Shown in pieces: positions 1 to 5,666 of a DNA stretch of 7,061 nt (its first letter is position 1; each line of letters begins with the position of its first letter). Both the position numbers and the translations under genes were made by a program. Below the pieces are notes generated by a model. The model was not told the origin of the DNA and did no database searches. It was given only the letters and a program-made list of their open reading frames with translations. Origin of the DNA: an uncultured bacterium (GTDB lineage Bacteria > Chloroflexota > Anaerolineae > JACIWP01); assembly GCA_903872005.1 (NCBI GenBank), contig CAIQJD010000324.1:1-7061 (forward strand), read 5' to 3'.

Positions 1-48
1 GAGGTCTATCGCCTGGGGATTGGGGAGCGCACTGATCCCTCGTAGCAT

Positions 49-63
49 CGCCCCTTGTGGGCG
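49..63. other. Small inverted repeat (5-bp stem, 5-base loop)
   Basis: CGCCC at 49-53 pairs with GGGCG at 59-63 around the loop CTTGT. Read on the minus strand it is the second of two hairpins after the DUF4432 stop codon. No T-run follows on either strand, so it is not a classical intrinsic terminator. It could be part of a structured 3' end, or chance in G/C-rich DNA. Confidence 0.3.
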
Positions 64-77
64 TTCGGGGATTCGGA

Positions 78-92
78 CGGCCCCAAGGGCCG
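78..92. other. Inverted repeat (6-bp stem, 3-base loop), possible weak terminator structure
   Basis: CGGCCC at 78-83 pairs perfectly with GGGCCG at 87-92 around the loop CAA. It begins about 32 bases beyond the stop codon of the minus-strand operon, a sensible place for a transcription end. However, no run of T follows on the minus strand, so a Rho-independent terminator is not supported. Role unknown. Confidence 0.35.
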
Positions 93-124
93 AGGCTACC
101 GGCCCCCAACCTGAAAGATTCGCG

Positions 125-1192
125 TCATAACAGCCGGCCGATAGCCTCTTTGCCGCGCGCCGCGCCGAATTCCAGCGCCAGGTGCGCGACTTCGCCGGGG
201 GCCAGCAAGCGCAGCCGGCCGGCTTCGTGGGCACGCCGCCGGCCTTCGGGCGGCAGATTGCCTGGCTCCAGGCCCACCACATAATCCCCGGCGCCCATCT
301 GCTTCCACTGCACCAGCAGCGGCAGCTCGGCCTTGCGCCAGCGCACGTAGGCCGCCAGGCCATCCCCGCCATCCAGACCCGCGTTGATGACGCCGGCGCG
401 GCAGAAGCCGGCCGCGTCGGGCCGCACGTCGTGGAAGAAGCATTGCTCGGCATAGCCGGCCTGCGGCGCTTCGATTTCCTTCTCATGGCCCAGGCCGGCC
501 GCGGCGGCTGCATCGCGCGCCTGAAAGCTCAGGTCGTCCACGAAGATGCGGCTGCCGGCATCCACCAGGGGGAAGCCGAAGTTGCAGTGGTAGAGGAGCA
601 TCAGCGGCGCGGGGAGGAAGCCGGCGTTCTCGATGGCGTCGGCGACGGCGATGCGGTTCTCGCCGGCGCGGAAGGTGATGCGCCGGGTCAGGACCAGATT
701 CACGCCAAAGACCGAAGTCTCGCGCACTTTGCCCTCGATCCACAGCTCGTACTCATCGCCGACCCACGCTGCGCCGGTGTTGACTTGATACGCCGGCGTG
801 TTGGAGATGCGCCCGTGCAGGCCATGTCCGCCCCAGGCGTCCTCTTTGGACGGCGCGCCGGCGGCGGCCAGGCCGCACAGGCAGAGCATCCCGCCATGAA
901 AGCCCCACAGCCATTCCACCCCTTCGGGTTGGTAGTAGGATGGGTGGGTGATCCCCGTGCTGGATTGCCAGGCGATGGCGCGGCCGTCCAGCGCGAAGGG
1001 GCCAATATCCAGGGCGCGATCCAGCAAGACGGTGAAGCGCAGGCCGCCGCCGGTGTCGCAATCGGCAACGCGCACGCCGCGCCCCCGCCCATCGCTCAGT
1101 TCGCCCAGGCGCACGCCGGCGATTTGGGCCATATCGCCCACGCGCCGGCGCAGCTCCTCGCGCGTCCATGATCGCCCGAACAAGTAAGCCAT
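125..1192 (-). CDS. DUF4432 family protein (aldose 1-epimerase-like)
   Basis: A 355-residue protein of the DUF4432 family, which belongs to the galactose-mutarotase-like beta-sandwich superfamily. Enzymes of that fold interconvert sugar anomers or bind sugars; the substrate of this one is not known. Recognition rests on a run of family blocks: LLDRALDIGPF (56-66), the STGITHPSYYQPEG block (78-91), a GFHGGMLCLCGL block (97-108), GGHGLHGRISNTPA (121-134), VFGVNLVLTR (161-170), LYHCNFGFPL (200-209) and GLEPGN near residue 307. H124, H202 and E309 are the likeliest sugar-binding or catalytic residues, by analogy with aldose epimerases. There is no signal peptide or membrane segment, so it should be cytoplasmic. 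The ATG at 1192 was chosen because AGGAGG lies five bases upstream; the frame stays open to 1573, but that part lies over the deacylase gene. It is the last gene of the operon, 26 bases after the deacylase stop. Length is normal for the family. The family is confident; the reaction is inference. Confidence 0.9.
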   Translation of the reverse strand: MAYLFGRSWTREELRRRVGDMAQIAGVRLGELSDGRGRGVRVADCDTGGGLRFTVLLDRALDIGPFALDGRAIAWQSSTGITHPSYYQPEGVEWLWGFHGGMLCLCGLAAAGAPSKEDAWGGHGLHGRISNTPAYQVNTGAAWVGDEYELWIEGKVRETSVFGVNLVLTRRITFRAGENRIAVADAIENAGFLPAPLMLLYHCNFGFPLVDAGSRIFVDDLSFQARDAAAAAGLGHEKEIEAPQAGYAEQCFFHDVRPDAAGFCRAGVINAGLDGGDGLAAYVRWRKAELPLLVQWKQMGAGDYVVGLEPGNLPPEGRRRAHEAGRLRLLAPGEVAHLALEFGAARGKEAIGRLL

Positions 1193-1197
1193 CTCGC

Positions 1198-1203
1198 CCT
1201 CCT
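1198..1203 (-). promoter_or_regulatory. Ribosome binding site fixing the DUF4432 start
   Basis: AGGAGG on the minus strand (CCTCCT on the plus), five bases before the ATG at 1192. It decides against longer in-frame starts that would overlap the deacylase gene by over 300 bases. Confidence 0.8.
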
Positions 1204-1218
1204 CATGTGGTGATATGC

Positions 1219-2802
1219 CTAACCCCGGCGCAACACTTGCCCGCCGCGCTCGCCGGTGAAAGCGCCGTCGGCCAGGGCCACGACGCCATTGACCAGCACG
1301 TGGCGCATCCCGACCGCCAACTGATTGGGTTGGCGCAACGTGCCCCGCTCGGCGAAGGTCGCCGGCTCGAAAGCGGCCACATCCGCGGCTGCGCCGGCGC
1401 GCAGAACGCCCCGGTCGCGCAGCCCCAGGCGCTCGGCCGGCTGCGCGGTCAACTTGTGGATGCCCTCTTCTAGAGTGAAGGTGCGCTCCTCGCGCACGAA
1501 GCGCCGATAAAACCAGGCCGCCCAGGTGTAGGCTCCGTGGAAGACGCTGCCGGCCAGCCGGCCGGTGGGGCACAGGGCCGTGGCGTCCGAGACGACCATG
1601 CCGGCCGGATGGCGATAGGCGCGCAAGAGCTGATCTTCAGTGTATGACTCGCACAGGCAGAGGGGAAAGTGCGGGTCATCAGCTTCTTCCAACAGCACAT
1701 CGAGGACGGCGTCGAAGGGCGTCACGCCGGCGGCTTCGGCGATCTCCAGGAACGACTGGCCGACCAGATCCGGCCGGCGCGCGCTGGTCAACAGCGAGAC
1801 ATGCTCCCATCCGCCCAGGGAGAAGCTGGTGATGAGGCTCTCGTATTCGGCGAAGCGCCGGCGGGCCGCCGGGTCGCGCAGGCGCTCCCGCAAGGCCGCC
1901 GGGCCGCCGGCGAACGCGGCGGCCGGCAGCGCCGCGCTCAGGTTGGTCAGCCCGTGCAGCCGGGTGTGCATGTCAAGGGACAGATCGAGTCCCTCGGCCA
2001 AGGCGGCGTCCATGCGCTCCAGCGCGAGGATGTCGGCGTTGGGGGGGCCGCCGCGGCGTGGCGGCAGATGCGGGACATGCGTCCGCACGCCCGAATCCCG
2101 GCCCAGTGTCACGATCTCGTCAATGGCCTCCAGGGCGCGGCGCTCGCGGTTGCGGGCGTGGGGCGCGAAGAGGCCGGCGTAGCGCGCCGTCACGCGACAC
2201 AGCTCCGTCAGCTCTGCCGCGCCGCATGGTCGCTCCAGGGCATATTCCAGGCCGACGGAGAAGCCGAAGGCGCCTTGATCCAGACACGCCTCCAGGTCAT
2301 GCGCCATGCGCTGAATCTCGTCGGGACGCGCCGGCCGGTCTTCGGCGCCCAGGGCTGCCAGGCGCAACATGCCATTGGGCGCGAGGGTGAGGATATTGGT
2401 CGCCGGCCGCGCCGCGTCCATCCGTTCCAGATAGCCGGCCATGCTGCTCCAGGTGGTCGGCACGCGCGCATCGTAGCCGTAGATGTTGCCTTTGGCAACT
2501 TCGATGTCGAGGATGGGCGCACAGCCGTGGCCGCAGTTGCCCACCAGCTCGGTAGTCACGCCCTGGGCGATGGAGCTGCACATGCGCGCATCCACCAGGG
2601 GCGTGAAGTCGGAGTGCGAATGGATGTCTACGAAGCCGGGAGCGACGATCAGGCCGGCCGCGTCCAGCGTCCGCGCCGCCTCGGCGCCGGCCAGGTCGCC
2701 GAGGGCCTCGATGCGGCCGGCGCGCACGCCCAGGTCGGCGCGTTGGGCCGGCCGGCCGCTCCCATCCACCACTGTCCCGCCGCGTAGCAGCACATCAAAC
2801 AT
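1219..2802 (-). CDS. N-acyl-D-amino-acid deacylase-type amidohydrolase
   Basis: A 527-residue metal-dependent amidohydrolase of the D-aminoacylase / N-acyl-D-amino-acid deacylase group. Characterised members split N-acyl-D-amino acids to a carboxylate and a free D-amino acid. The N-terminus (FDVLLRGGTVVDGSG) and C-terminus (GAAADVAAFEP, then a VNGVVALADG-type strand) form the small beta-sandwich typical of the superfamily. The central barrel shows HSHSD (H61, H63), GNCG with C90 in the place of the metal-binding cysteine of D-aminoacylase, APHAR (H215), HVPH (H245) and VVSDAT (D406). The late block RRFVREERTFTLEEGIHKLTAQPAERLGL (430-460, quoted here in part as landmarks RRFVRE and QPAERLGL) is also typical. 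The sequence after H245 is PPRRGG rather than the usual histidine-lysine type, so specificity may differ. No signal peptide is seen. AGGAG lies eight bases before the ATG. It is the middle gene of the operon, 18 bases after the nucleotidase-family gene. Dihydroorotase- or carbamoylase-like activity is less likely. Confidence 0.88.
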   Translation of the reverse strand: MFDVLLRGGTVVDGSGRPAQRADLGVRAGRIEALGDLAGAEAARTLDAAGLIVAPGFVDIHSHSDFTPLVDARMCSSIAQGVTTELVGNCGHGCAPILDIEVAKGNIYGYDARVPTTWSSMAGYLERMDAARPATNILTLAPNGMLRLAALGAEDRPARPDEIQRMAHDLEACLDQGAFGFSVGLEYALERPCGAAELTELCRVTARYAGLFAPHARNRERRALEAIDEIVTLGRDSGVRTHVPHLPPRRGGPPNADILALERMDAALAEGLDLSLDMHTRLHGLTNLSAALPAAAFAGGPAALRERLRDPAARRRFAEYESLITSFSLGGWEHVSLLTSARRPDLVGQSFLEIAEAAGVTPFDAVLDVLLEEADDPHFPLCLCESYTEDQLLRAYRHPAGMVVSDATALCPTGRLAGSVFHGAYTWAAWFYRRFVREERTFTLEEGIHKLTAQPAERLGLRDRGVLRAGAAADVAAFEPATFAERGTLRQPNQLAVGMRHVLVNGVVALADGAFTGERGGQVLRRG

Positions 2803-2820
2803 GGGCGCTTCTCCTGCTCG

Positions 2821-4308
2821 TTATGCTTCGTACACCAGCCGGCCTTCAATCTGGCTGTTGAGGTTCTGATGGCCGCGCAGATATTCTTCCAACACATCTT
2901 GCAGCGAGGTGCTGATCACCGTCGGGCTGGTCAGCGCCCGCAGGTCAGCGTCGCTGATGCCCATGTTCTTCTCGGCGTTCTTGAAGTGATAGCCCTGCAG
3001 GCCAATGGTGTACTGCTGGCTGTCCTGCACCGGCGCGCCGGCGACGGTCAACGACTGCAGCGCATGGCGGCCGTCGCTGTAGACGGCCGAGACGCCGCGA
3101 TTGATCTGATAGCACTCCCCTTCGCCATCGCGGTTTTCCGTCCGCATGATGTAGCTGAAGATGCCCTTGAGCTGTGCGCCGGTGATCGTACACTTGTAGA
3201 GCGTGTCGTCATAGGGGAAGATGGTCTTCAGGTCGCGCAGGGTGACGACCGGCCCCAGAGCGATGTCGTAGCCCGGCCCGCGCACCGAGCCGCTACCCAG
3301 GAAGAGGACATCCACGCCGGCGCGGCCGGCAAAGATGTCGGCGAGGAGGTTGCCCAGCTCGGTCTCGATCTCGCGGCGCGGGTGGGTCAGCCGGCGCGCC
3401 AGGCGCGTGATCAGCGTGCTGTATTTGCGATCCACTTCCTCGCGGAAGGCGTCAATGAACTTCTGTAGCTCGGCGTCCGGCTGCGCCAGGTTGCTGTCTA
3501 CCGGGATGAGCTGCCACTTCCATTCGACGATGCTGTTGGTGTTATCGTCCACCACGATGTCGAAGCGGCCAATCTGGTCGGTGCCGGTGCCGGCCTGCGT
3601 GACGAGGATGCCGTTCACCTGCGCCGGCTGCTCCAGCAGCGTGTGCGAGTGCCCGCCGATGATCATGTCTACGCCCCAGGCCGGGTCGAGCATGGCGGCC
3701 AGCTCCTTATCCGCCTCAAAGCCGATGTGCGTCAAGAGGACGGTCAGGTCAATGTCCTGATCCTTATAGGCGTTGCAAATGCGCCCCACTTCGGCCGCCG
3801 CGTCTTCCAGGCCGACGAAAGTGGAAATCTGCTGATCCAGCGCCAGGGACTTCAGCACCGCGTCGGTGATGATGCCGATGAACATGATGTCGAACCCGTC
3901 CAGCCGGCGCACGATGAAGGGCTGCATCAGGCGCTTGTGGTACTTCTTGATGTACAGGTTGGCATTGACGATGGGGAAGTTCGCCATCTTTTCCAGGAAC
4001 AAGAGGTGCGGCAGGCCATAGTCCAGCTCGTGGTTGCCCAGGGTGATGACATCCGGGGCCAGGTAGTTCATGATTTCGATGGTGGAGACGCCGCGATATT
4101 CGGAATCAATCAGCGAGCCTTGCACCATGTCGCCGGCGATGACGTAAAGGACGTTCTTCTCGTCGCGGCGCACTTTATCAATATAGCCGGAGAGGAGCGA
4201 GAGACCGCCGATGAGTTTGCCTTCGCCGCCTTTGGCTTCGGCCAGGAAATCGCCGTGCATGTCGTTGGAATGCAGGATCGTGAAACGTTTGTAGCGTTCG
4301 GTAGACAT
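2821..4308 (-). CDS. 5'-nucleotidase-family metallophosphatase, cytoplasmic
   Basis: A 495-residue protein of the UshA / CD73-like 5'-nucleotidase family: an N-terminal calcineurin-like metallophosphatase domain (about 7-270) and a C-terminal nucleotidase domain (about 295-495). The whole two-metal site is visible: D16 and H18 in HSNDMHGD, D60 in AGDMVQGS, N92 and H93 with D96 in GNHELDYG (H93-D96 match the catalytic pair of UshA), H194 in LLTHIGF, and H220 and H222 in GGHSHT. The C-terminal domain keeps ELGNLLADIF and GSGSVRG. It has FPYDD where the classical enzymes carry an FxN motif, and lacks the usual GGDGY-type nucleoside-stacking block, so the substrate may not be an ordinary nucleotide. 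Unlike UshA there is no signal peptide, so it should act in the cytoplasm. Similar proteins, as I recall them, occur in Firmicutes. AAAGGAG lies eight bases before the ATG. It is the first gene of the tight three-gene run and is visibly poorer in GCCGGC than its neighbours. Confidence 0.92.
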   Translation of the reverse strand: MSTERYKRFTILHSNDMHGDFLAEAKGGEGKLIGGLSLLSGYIDKVRRDEKNVLYVIAGDMVQGSLIDSEYRGVSTIEIMNYLAPDVITLGNHELDYGLPHLLFLEKMANFPIVNANLYIKKYHKRLMQPFIVRRLDGFDIMFIGIITDAVLKSLALDQQISTFVGLEDAAAEVGRICNAYKDQDIDLTVLLTHIGFEADKELAAMLDPAWGVDMIIGGHSHTLLEQPAQVNGILVTQAGTGTDQIGRFDIVVDDNTNSIVEWKWQLIPVDSNLAQPDAELQKFIDAFREEVDRKYSTLITRLARRLTHPRREIETELGNLLADIFAGRAGVDVLFLGSGSVRGPGYDIALGPVVTLRDLKTIFPYDDTLYKCTITGAQLKGIFSYIMRTENRDGEGECYQINRGVSAVYSDGRHALQSLTVAGAPVQDSQQYTIGLQGYHFKNAEKNMGISDADLRALTSPTVISTSLQDVLEEYLRGHQNLNSQIEGRLVYEA

Positions 4309-4353
4309 TTTCTATACTCCTTTGGCAACGCTCAACAGACTGCGGTCAGTGGG

Positions 4354-4371
4354 CGGCCGGCAAAACGGCCG
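4354..4371 (-). other. Hairpin between the channel gene and the nucleotidase-family gene
   Basis: CGGCCG at 4354-4359 and 4366-4371 form a perfect six-base-pair stem around a six-base loop (TTTTGC when read on the minus strand). It begins three bases after the stop codon of the channel gene, in the 65-base gap before the nucleotidase-family gene. No T-run follows the stem, so a classical intrinsic terminator is not supported. It could be a weak attenuator or mRNA-processing structure, or simply two copies of the iterated GCCGGC motif. I found no convincing promoter in this gap. Confidence 0.4.
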
Positions 4372-4373
4372 GC

Positions 4374-5009
4374 TCAGGCGTCGTCGCCGATCTCGGCGAC
4401 TTCTCGCGTGCGGCGCAGGACGTAGATTGGGATGAGCAGGAACCAGAGGTACATGCCGATGGCGGGGCTGAGGAATGCCACGCCGGCCGAAATCGCGAAC
4501 ACCAGCGGCGGCAAGAGGAGGTACAGCCGAATGTAGTAGCCCACGGCCTCGGGCAGACGCGGAGTCAGGAAATTTCGGCGACTGGCGTAGAGCCACAGGA
4601 GCGCCAGCGAGAACCCCATGCCGGCGGCCGTGCCGGCATACAACGCCACGGAAATCGCCTCGGTCGGGTGGGTAAACAGGAGGCTCGTGGGAAAAGGCAT
4701 GAAGGCAACGAACATCAGAAAGAGGAAGTTGAGATAGATCAGCCGGCGGTCGTATTGGGCAATGTGACGGAAGCAGCGATGGTGCGCCACCCAGTAGAGC
4801 GCGATGACCCAGAAGCTGACGAAGTAGCCGAAGTACCTGGGCCACATCAGCAGCAGGCGTTGGCCGAGGCTGATGCCCTCGGCGCCGGCCGCTTCGGGCA
4901 GGCGGATTTCCAGCGCCAGCAAAGTAATGGCGATGGCAATGACCGCGTCGCTGAAGAAGACGAGACGTTCCAGGCCGGCCGGCGCGGCCTCGTGGGGCGG
5001 TTTCGGCAT
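4374..5009 (-). CDS. TMEM175/DUF1211-family integral membrane ion channel
   Basis: A 211-residue membrane protein of the TMEM175 (DUF1211) family. Characterised members are potassium-permeable channels, and the bacterial ones are single-repeat proteins that assemble as tetramers. The family signature R-x-x-x-F-S-D is present at R15, F19, S20 and D21, followed by AVIAIAITLLALEI in the first helix. SFWVIALYWVAHHRCF (65-80) is the second family block. Six hydrophobic segments fit the fold, at about 15-33, 55-75, 88-108, 117-140, 159-180 and 184-199. The start at 5009 is set by AAGGAG seven bases upstream and by the strong promoter just behind it; the frame is open to 5516, but that part lies over the opposite-strand gene. 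It may be the first gene of a four-gene transcript, since no promoter is evident before the next gene. The family call is firm; the ion conducted is inferred from the family. Confidence 0.9.
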   Translation of the reverse strand: MPKPPHEAAPAGLERLVFFSDAVIAIAITLLALEIRLPEAAGAEGISLGQRLLLMWPRYFGYFVSFWVIALYWVAHHRCFRHIAQYDRRLIYLNFLFLMFVAFMPFPTSLLFTHPTEAISVALYAGTAAGMGFSLALLWLYASRRNFLTPRLPEAVGYYIRLYLLLPPLVFAISAGVAFLSPAIGMYLWFLLIPIYVLRRTREVAEIGDDA

Positions 5010-5016
5010 GGGCACG

Positions 5017-5022
5017 CTCCTT
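5017..5022 (-). promoter_or_regulatory. Ribosome binding site fixing the channel-gene start
   Basis: AAGGAG on the minus strand, seven bases before the ATG at 5009. With the promoter at 5032-5060 it rules out the much longer upstream extension of the same frame. Confidence 0.8.
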
Positions 5023-5031
5023 ATGCGGCGC

Positions 5032-5060
5032 AGTATAGAGCATTTGCGCCGGCGTGTCAA
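5032..5060 (-). promoter_or_regulatory. Near-consensus sigma70-type promoter for the channel gene
   Basis: Read on the minus strand, TTGACA (5060-5055) and TATACT (5037-5032) are separated by exactly 17 bases. That is a perfect -35 box and a -10 box with five of six consensus bases. Transcription would begin near 5025, giving a leader of only about 16 bases that holds the Shine-Dalgarno site. Because no clear promoter is seen before the nucleotidase-family gene, this may drive all four minus-strand genes down to 125. Confidence 0.8.
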
Positions 5061-5078
5061 AGTGGGGCGCGCAACGCC

Positions 5079-5093
5079 GGCCGGTTGCCGGCC
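5079..5093. promoter_or_regulatory. Inverted repeat over the -35 region of the plus-strand promoter
   Basis: GGCCGG (5079-5084) and CCGGCC (5088-5093) form a perfect six-base-pair dyad around TTG. The loop and right arm coincide with the proposed -35 box TTGCCG (5085-5090). Two more pairs are possible outside a C/A mismatch. It could be an operator, but the arms also contain the iterated GCCGGC motif, so the dyad may have no regulatory role. Confidence 0.35.
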
Positions 5094-5113
5094 AGCCAGA
5101 GCGGCGTTATACT
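5085..5113 (+). promoter_or_regulatory. Probable promoter for the Trp-rich protein gene
   Basis: TTGCCG (5085-5090; four of six -35 consensus bases) and TATACT (5108-5113; five of six -10 bases) are spaced by 17 bases. Transcription would start near 5120, about 34 bases before the chosen ATG at 5154. It is divergent from the channel-gene promoter; the two -35 boxes lie about 25 bases apart, so one regulator could affect both. Confidence 0.6.
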
Positions 5114-5143
5114 CAGGCCACGCCGGCCCAACGCCGGCGGCAT

Positions 5144-5148
5144 GGAGG
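5144..5148 (+). promoter_or_regulatory. Ribosome binding site choosing ATG 5154 over ATG 5142
   Basis: GGAGG lies five bases before the ATG at 5154. The in-frame ATG at 5142 has no such site before it and overlaps this one, so the downstream start is preferred. Confidence 0.7.
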
Positions 5149-5153
5149 CGACG

Positions 5154-5651
5154 ATGACGACCCCCCTCTTCAATACCGACCCTGCTTTCGTCGGAATCGA
5201 AGCGCTCAAGCGGGCGCACGGCGACCAGATTGCCCGGTTCGAAAGCTGGGCCGCCGGCGACGACTGGGAGATGTTCCACGCCAGCCACTACGACTGGTGG
5301 GCTTTTCCCATCAACCGGTCCAGCAGCTACGGGCTGCAATGGACGGTCTACGCCGGCGACATCGCCCGGCTGCAAGAGGACGCCGCGTTCCTGGCGCGCT
5401 ATCTGCGCGGCGTGGAGCTGGTTGCGGCGTCGTGGGGCTGGGATGCGCCCGGCCGGCGCTATCTGCCCCAGCCCAAGCCGGGCCAGGCGTGGCATCATTG
5501 GCCGGTGCGTCTGCACAAAGCGGCCCTATCGGTGCAGCTATTCGGCTACGCCGAGTGGTTCGAGTCGCTCAAGACCTACGCGGGAGACCTGATGCAGCAA
5601 GGCGAGCGGATGGAGTACGCCGGCCACGACCTGAGCTGGCTCTTCCGCTGA
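5154..5651 (+). CDS. Unrecognised tryptophan-rich 165-residue protein
   Basis: I do not recognise this family. The reading is supported by a divergent promoter, a good Shine-Dalgarno site, codon use like its neighbours and a compact globular-looking sequence. Eleven of 165 residues are tryptophan, clustered in likely conserved blocks: HYDWWAFPI (45-53), YGLQWTVYAGDIARL (59-73), SWGWD (93-97), and HHWPVRLHKAALSV (114-127). The protein is mainly helical in appearance, with alternating hydrophobic and charged residues. It has no signal peptide, membrane segment or cysteine, so a soluble cytoplasmic protein is expected. The C-terminus ends in HDLSWLFR. The tryptophan, tyrosine and histidine clusters could line a ligand pocket or a protein interface, but no catalytic motif can be named. 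It stands alone on the plus strand, divergent from the channel gene and convergent with the membrane phosphoesterase gene 15 bases beyond its stop. Confidence 0.8.
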   Translation: MTTPLFNTDPAFVGIEALKRAHGDQIARFESWAAGDDWEMFHASHYDWWAFPINRSSSYGLQWTVYAGDIARLQEDAAFLARYLRGVELVAASWGWDAPGRRYLPQPKPGQAWHHWPVRLHKAALSVQLFGYAEWFESLKTYAGDLMQQGERMEYAGHDLSWLFR

Positions 5652-5654
5652 AAC

Positions 5655-5664
5655 GCCGGCCGGC
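5655..5664. repeat. Ten-base palindrome in the convergent gap
   Basis: GCCGGCCGGC is a perfect palindrome made of two overlapping copies of GCCGGC. It fills most of the 15-base gap between two converging genes. It cannot form a long hairpin and has no T-run, so it is not called a terminator. Confidence 0.5.
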
Positions 5665-5666
5665 TG

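Larger units (their letters stand above)
1..124. other. Gene-free left edge, downstream of the minus-strand operon
   Basis: No convincing coding frame, RNA gene or promoter is visible in this stretch, which follows the stop codon of the DUF4432 gene on the minus strand. It holds two short perfect hairpins (49-63 and 78-92, listed separately). The composition is G/C-rich with runs of G and C but without the iterated GCCGGC palindrome that is dense elsewhere in the window. What lies to the left is outside the window, so this may be only part of a longer intergenic region. Confidence 0.6.

Noticed and set aside
61..80. T-arm-like sequence (GTCCGAATCCCC on the minus strand) suggesting a tRNA
   Set aside because: No acceptor, D or anticodon arms can be built around it in correct spacing.
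182..1171. Long plus-strand open frame opposite the DUF4432 gene
   Set aside because: It lies exactly antisense to a well-matched family protein, has no ribosome site, and its translation is low-complexity (Ala, Gly, Gln, Arg) as expected for a shadow in GC-rich DNA.
1193..1573. N-terminal extension of the DUF4432 frame to an ATG at 1573
   Set aside because: It would overlap the deacylase gene; its translation is Arg/Gly-rich noise and a strong ribosome site marks 1192.
1669..2787. 372-residue plus-strand open frame opposite the deacylase gene
   Set aside because: Antisense shadow of a gene with clear catalytic motifs; biased composition and no start signal.
2869..4425. Plus-strand open frames opposite the nucleotidase-family gene (2869-3468, 3643-4425)
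   Set aside because: Shadows of the confident minus-strand gene, without ribosome sites or recognisable domains.
5010..5516. N-terminal extension of the channel frame to 5516
   Set aside because: It would cross the promoter and the opposite-strand gene; the family signature begins near the ATG at 5009, which has its own ribosome site.
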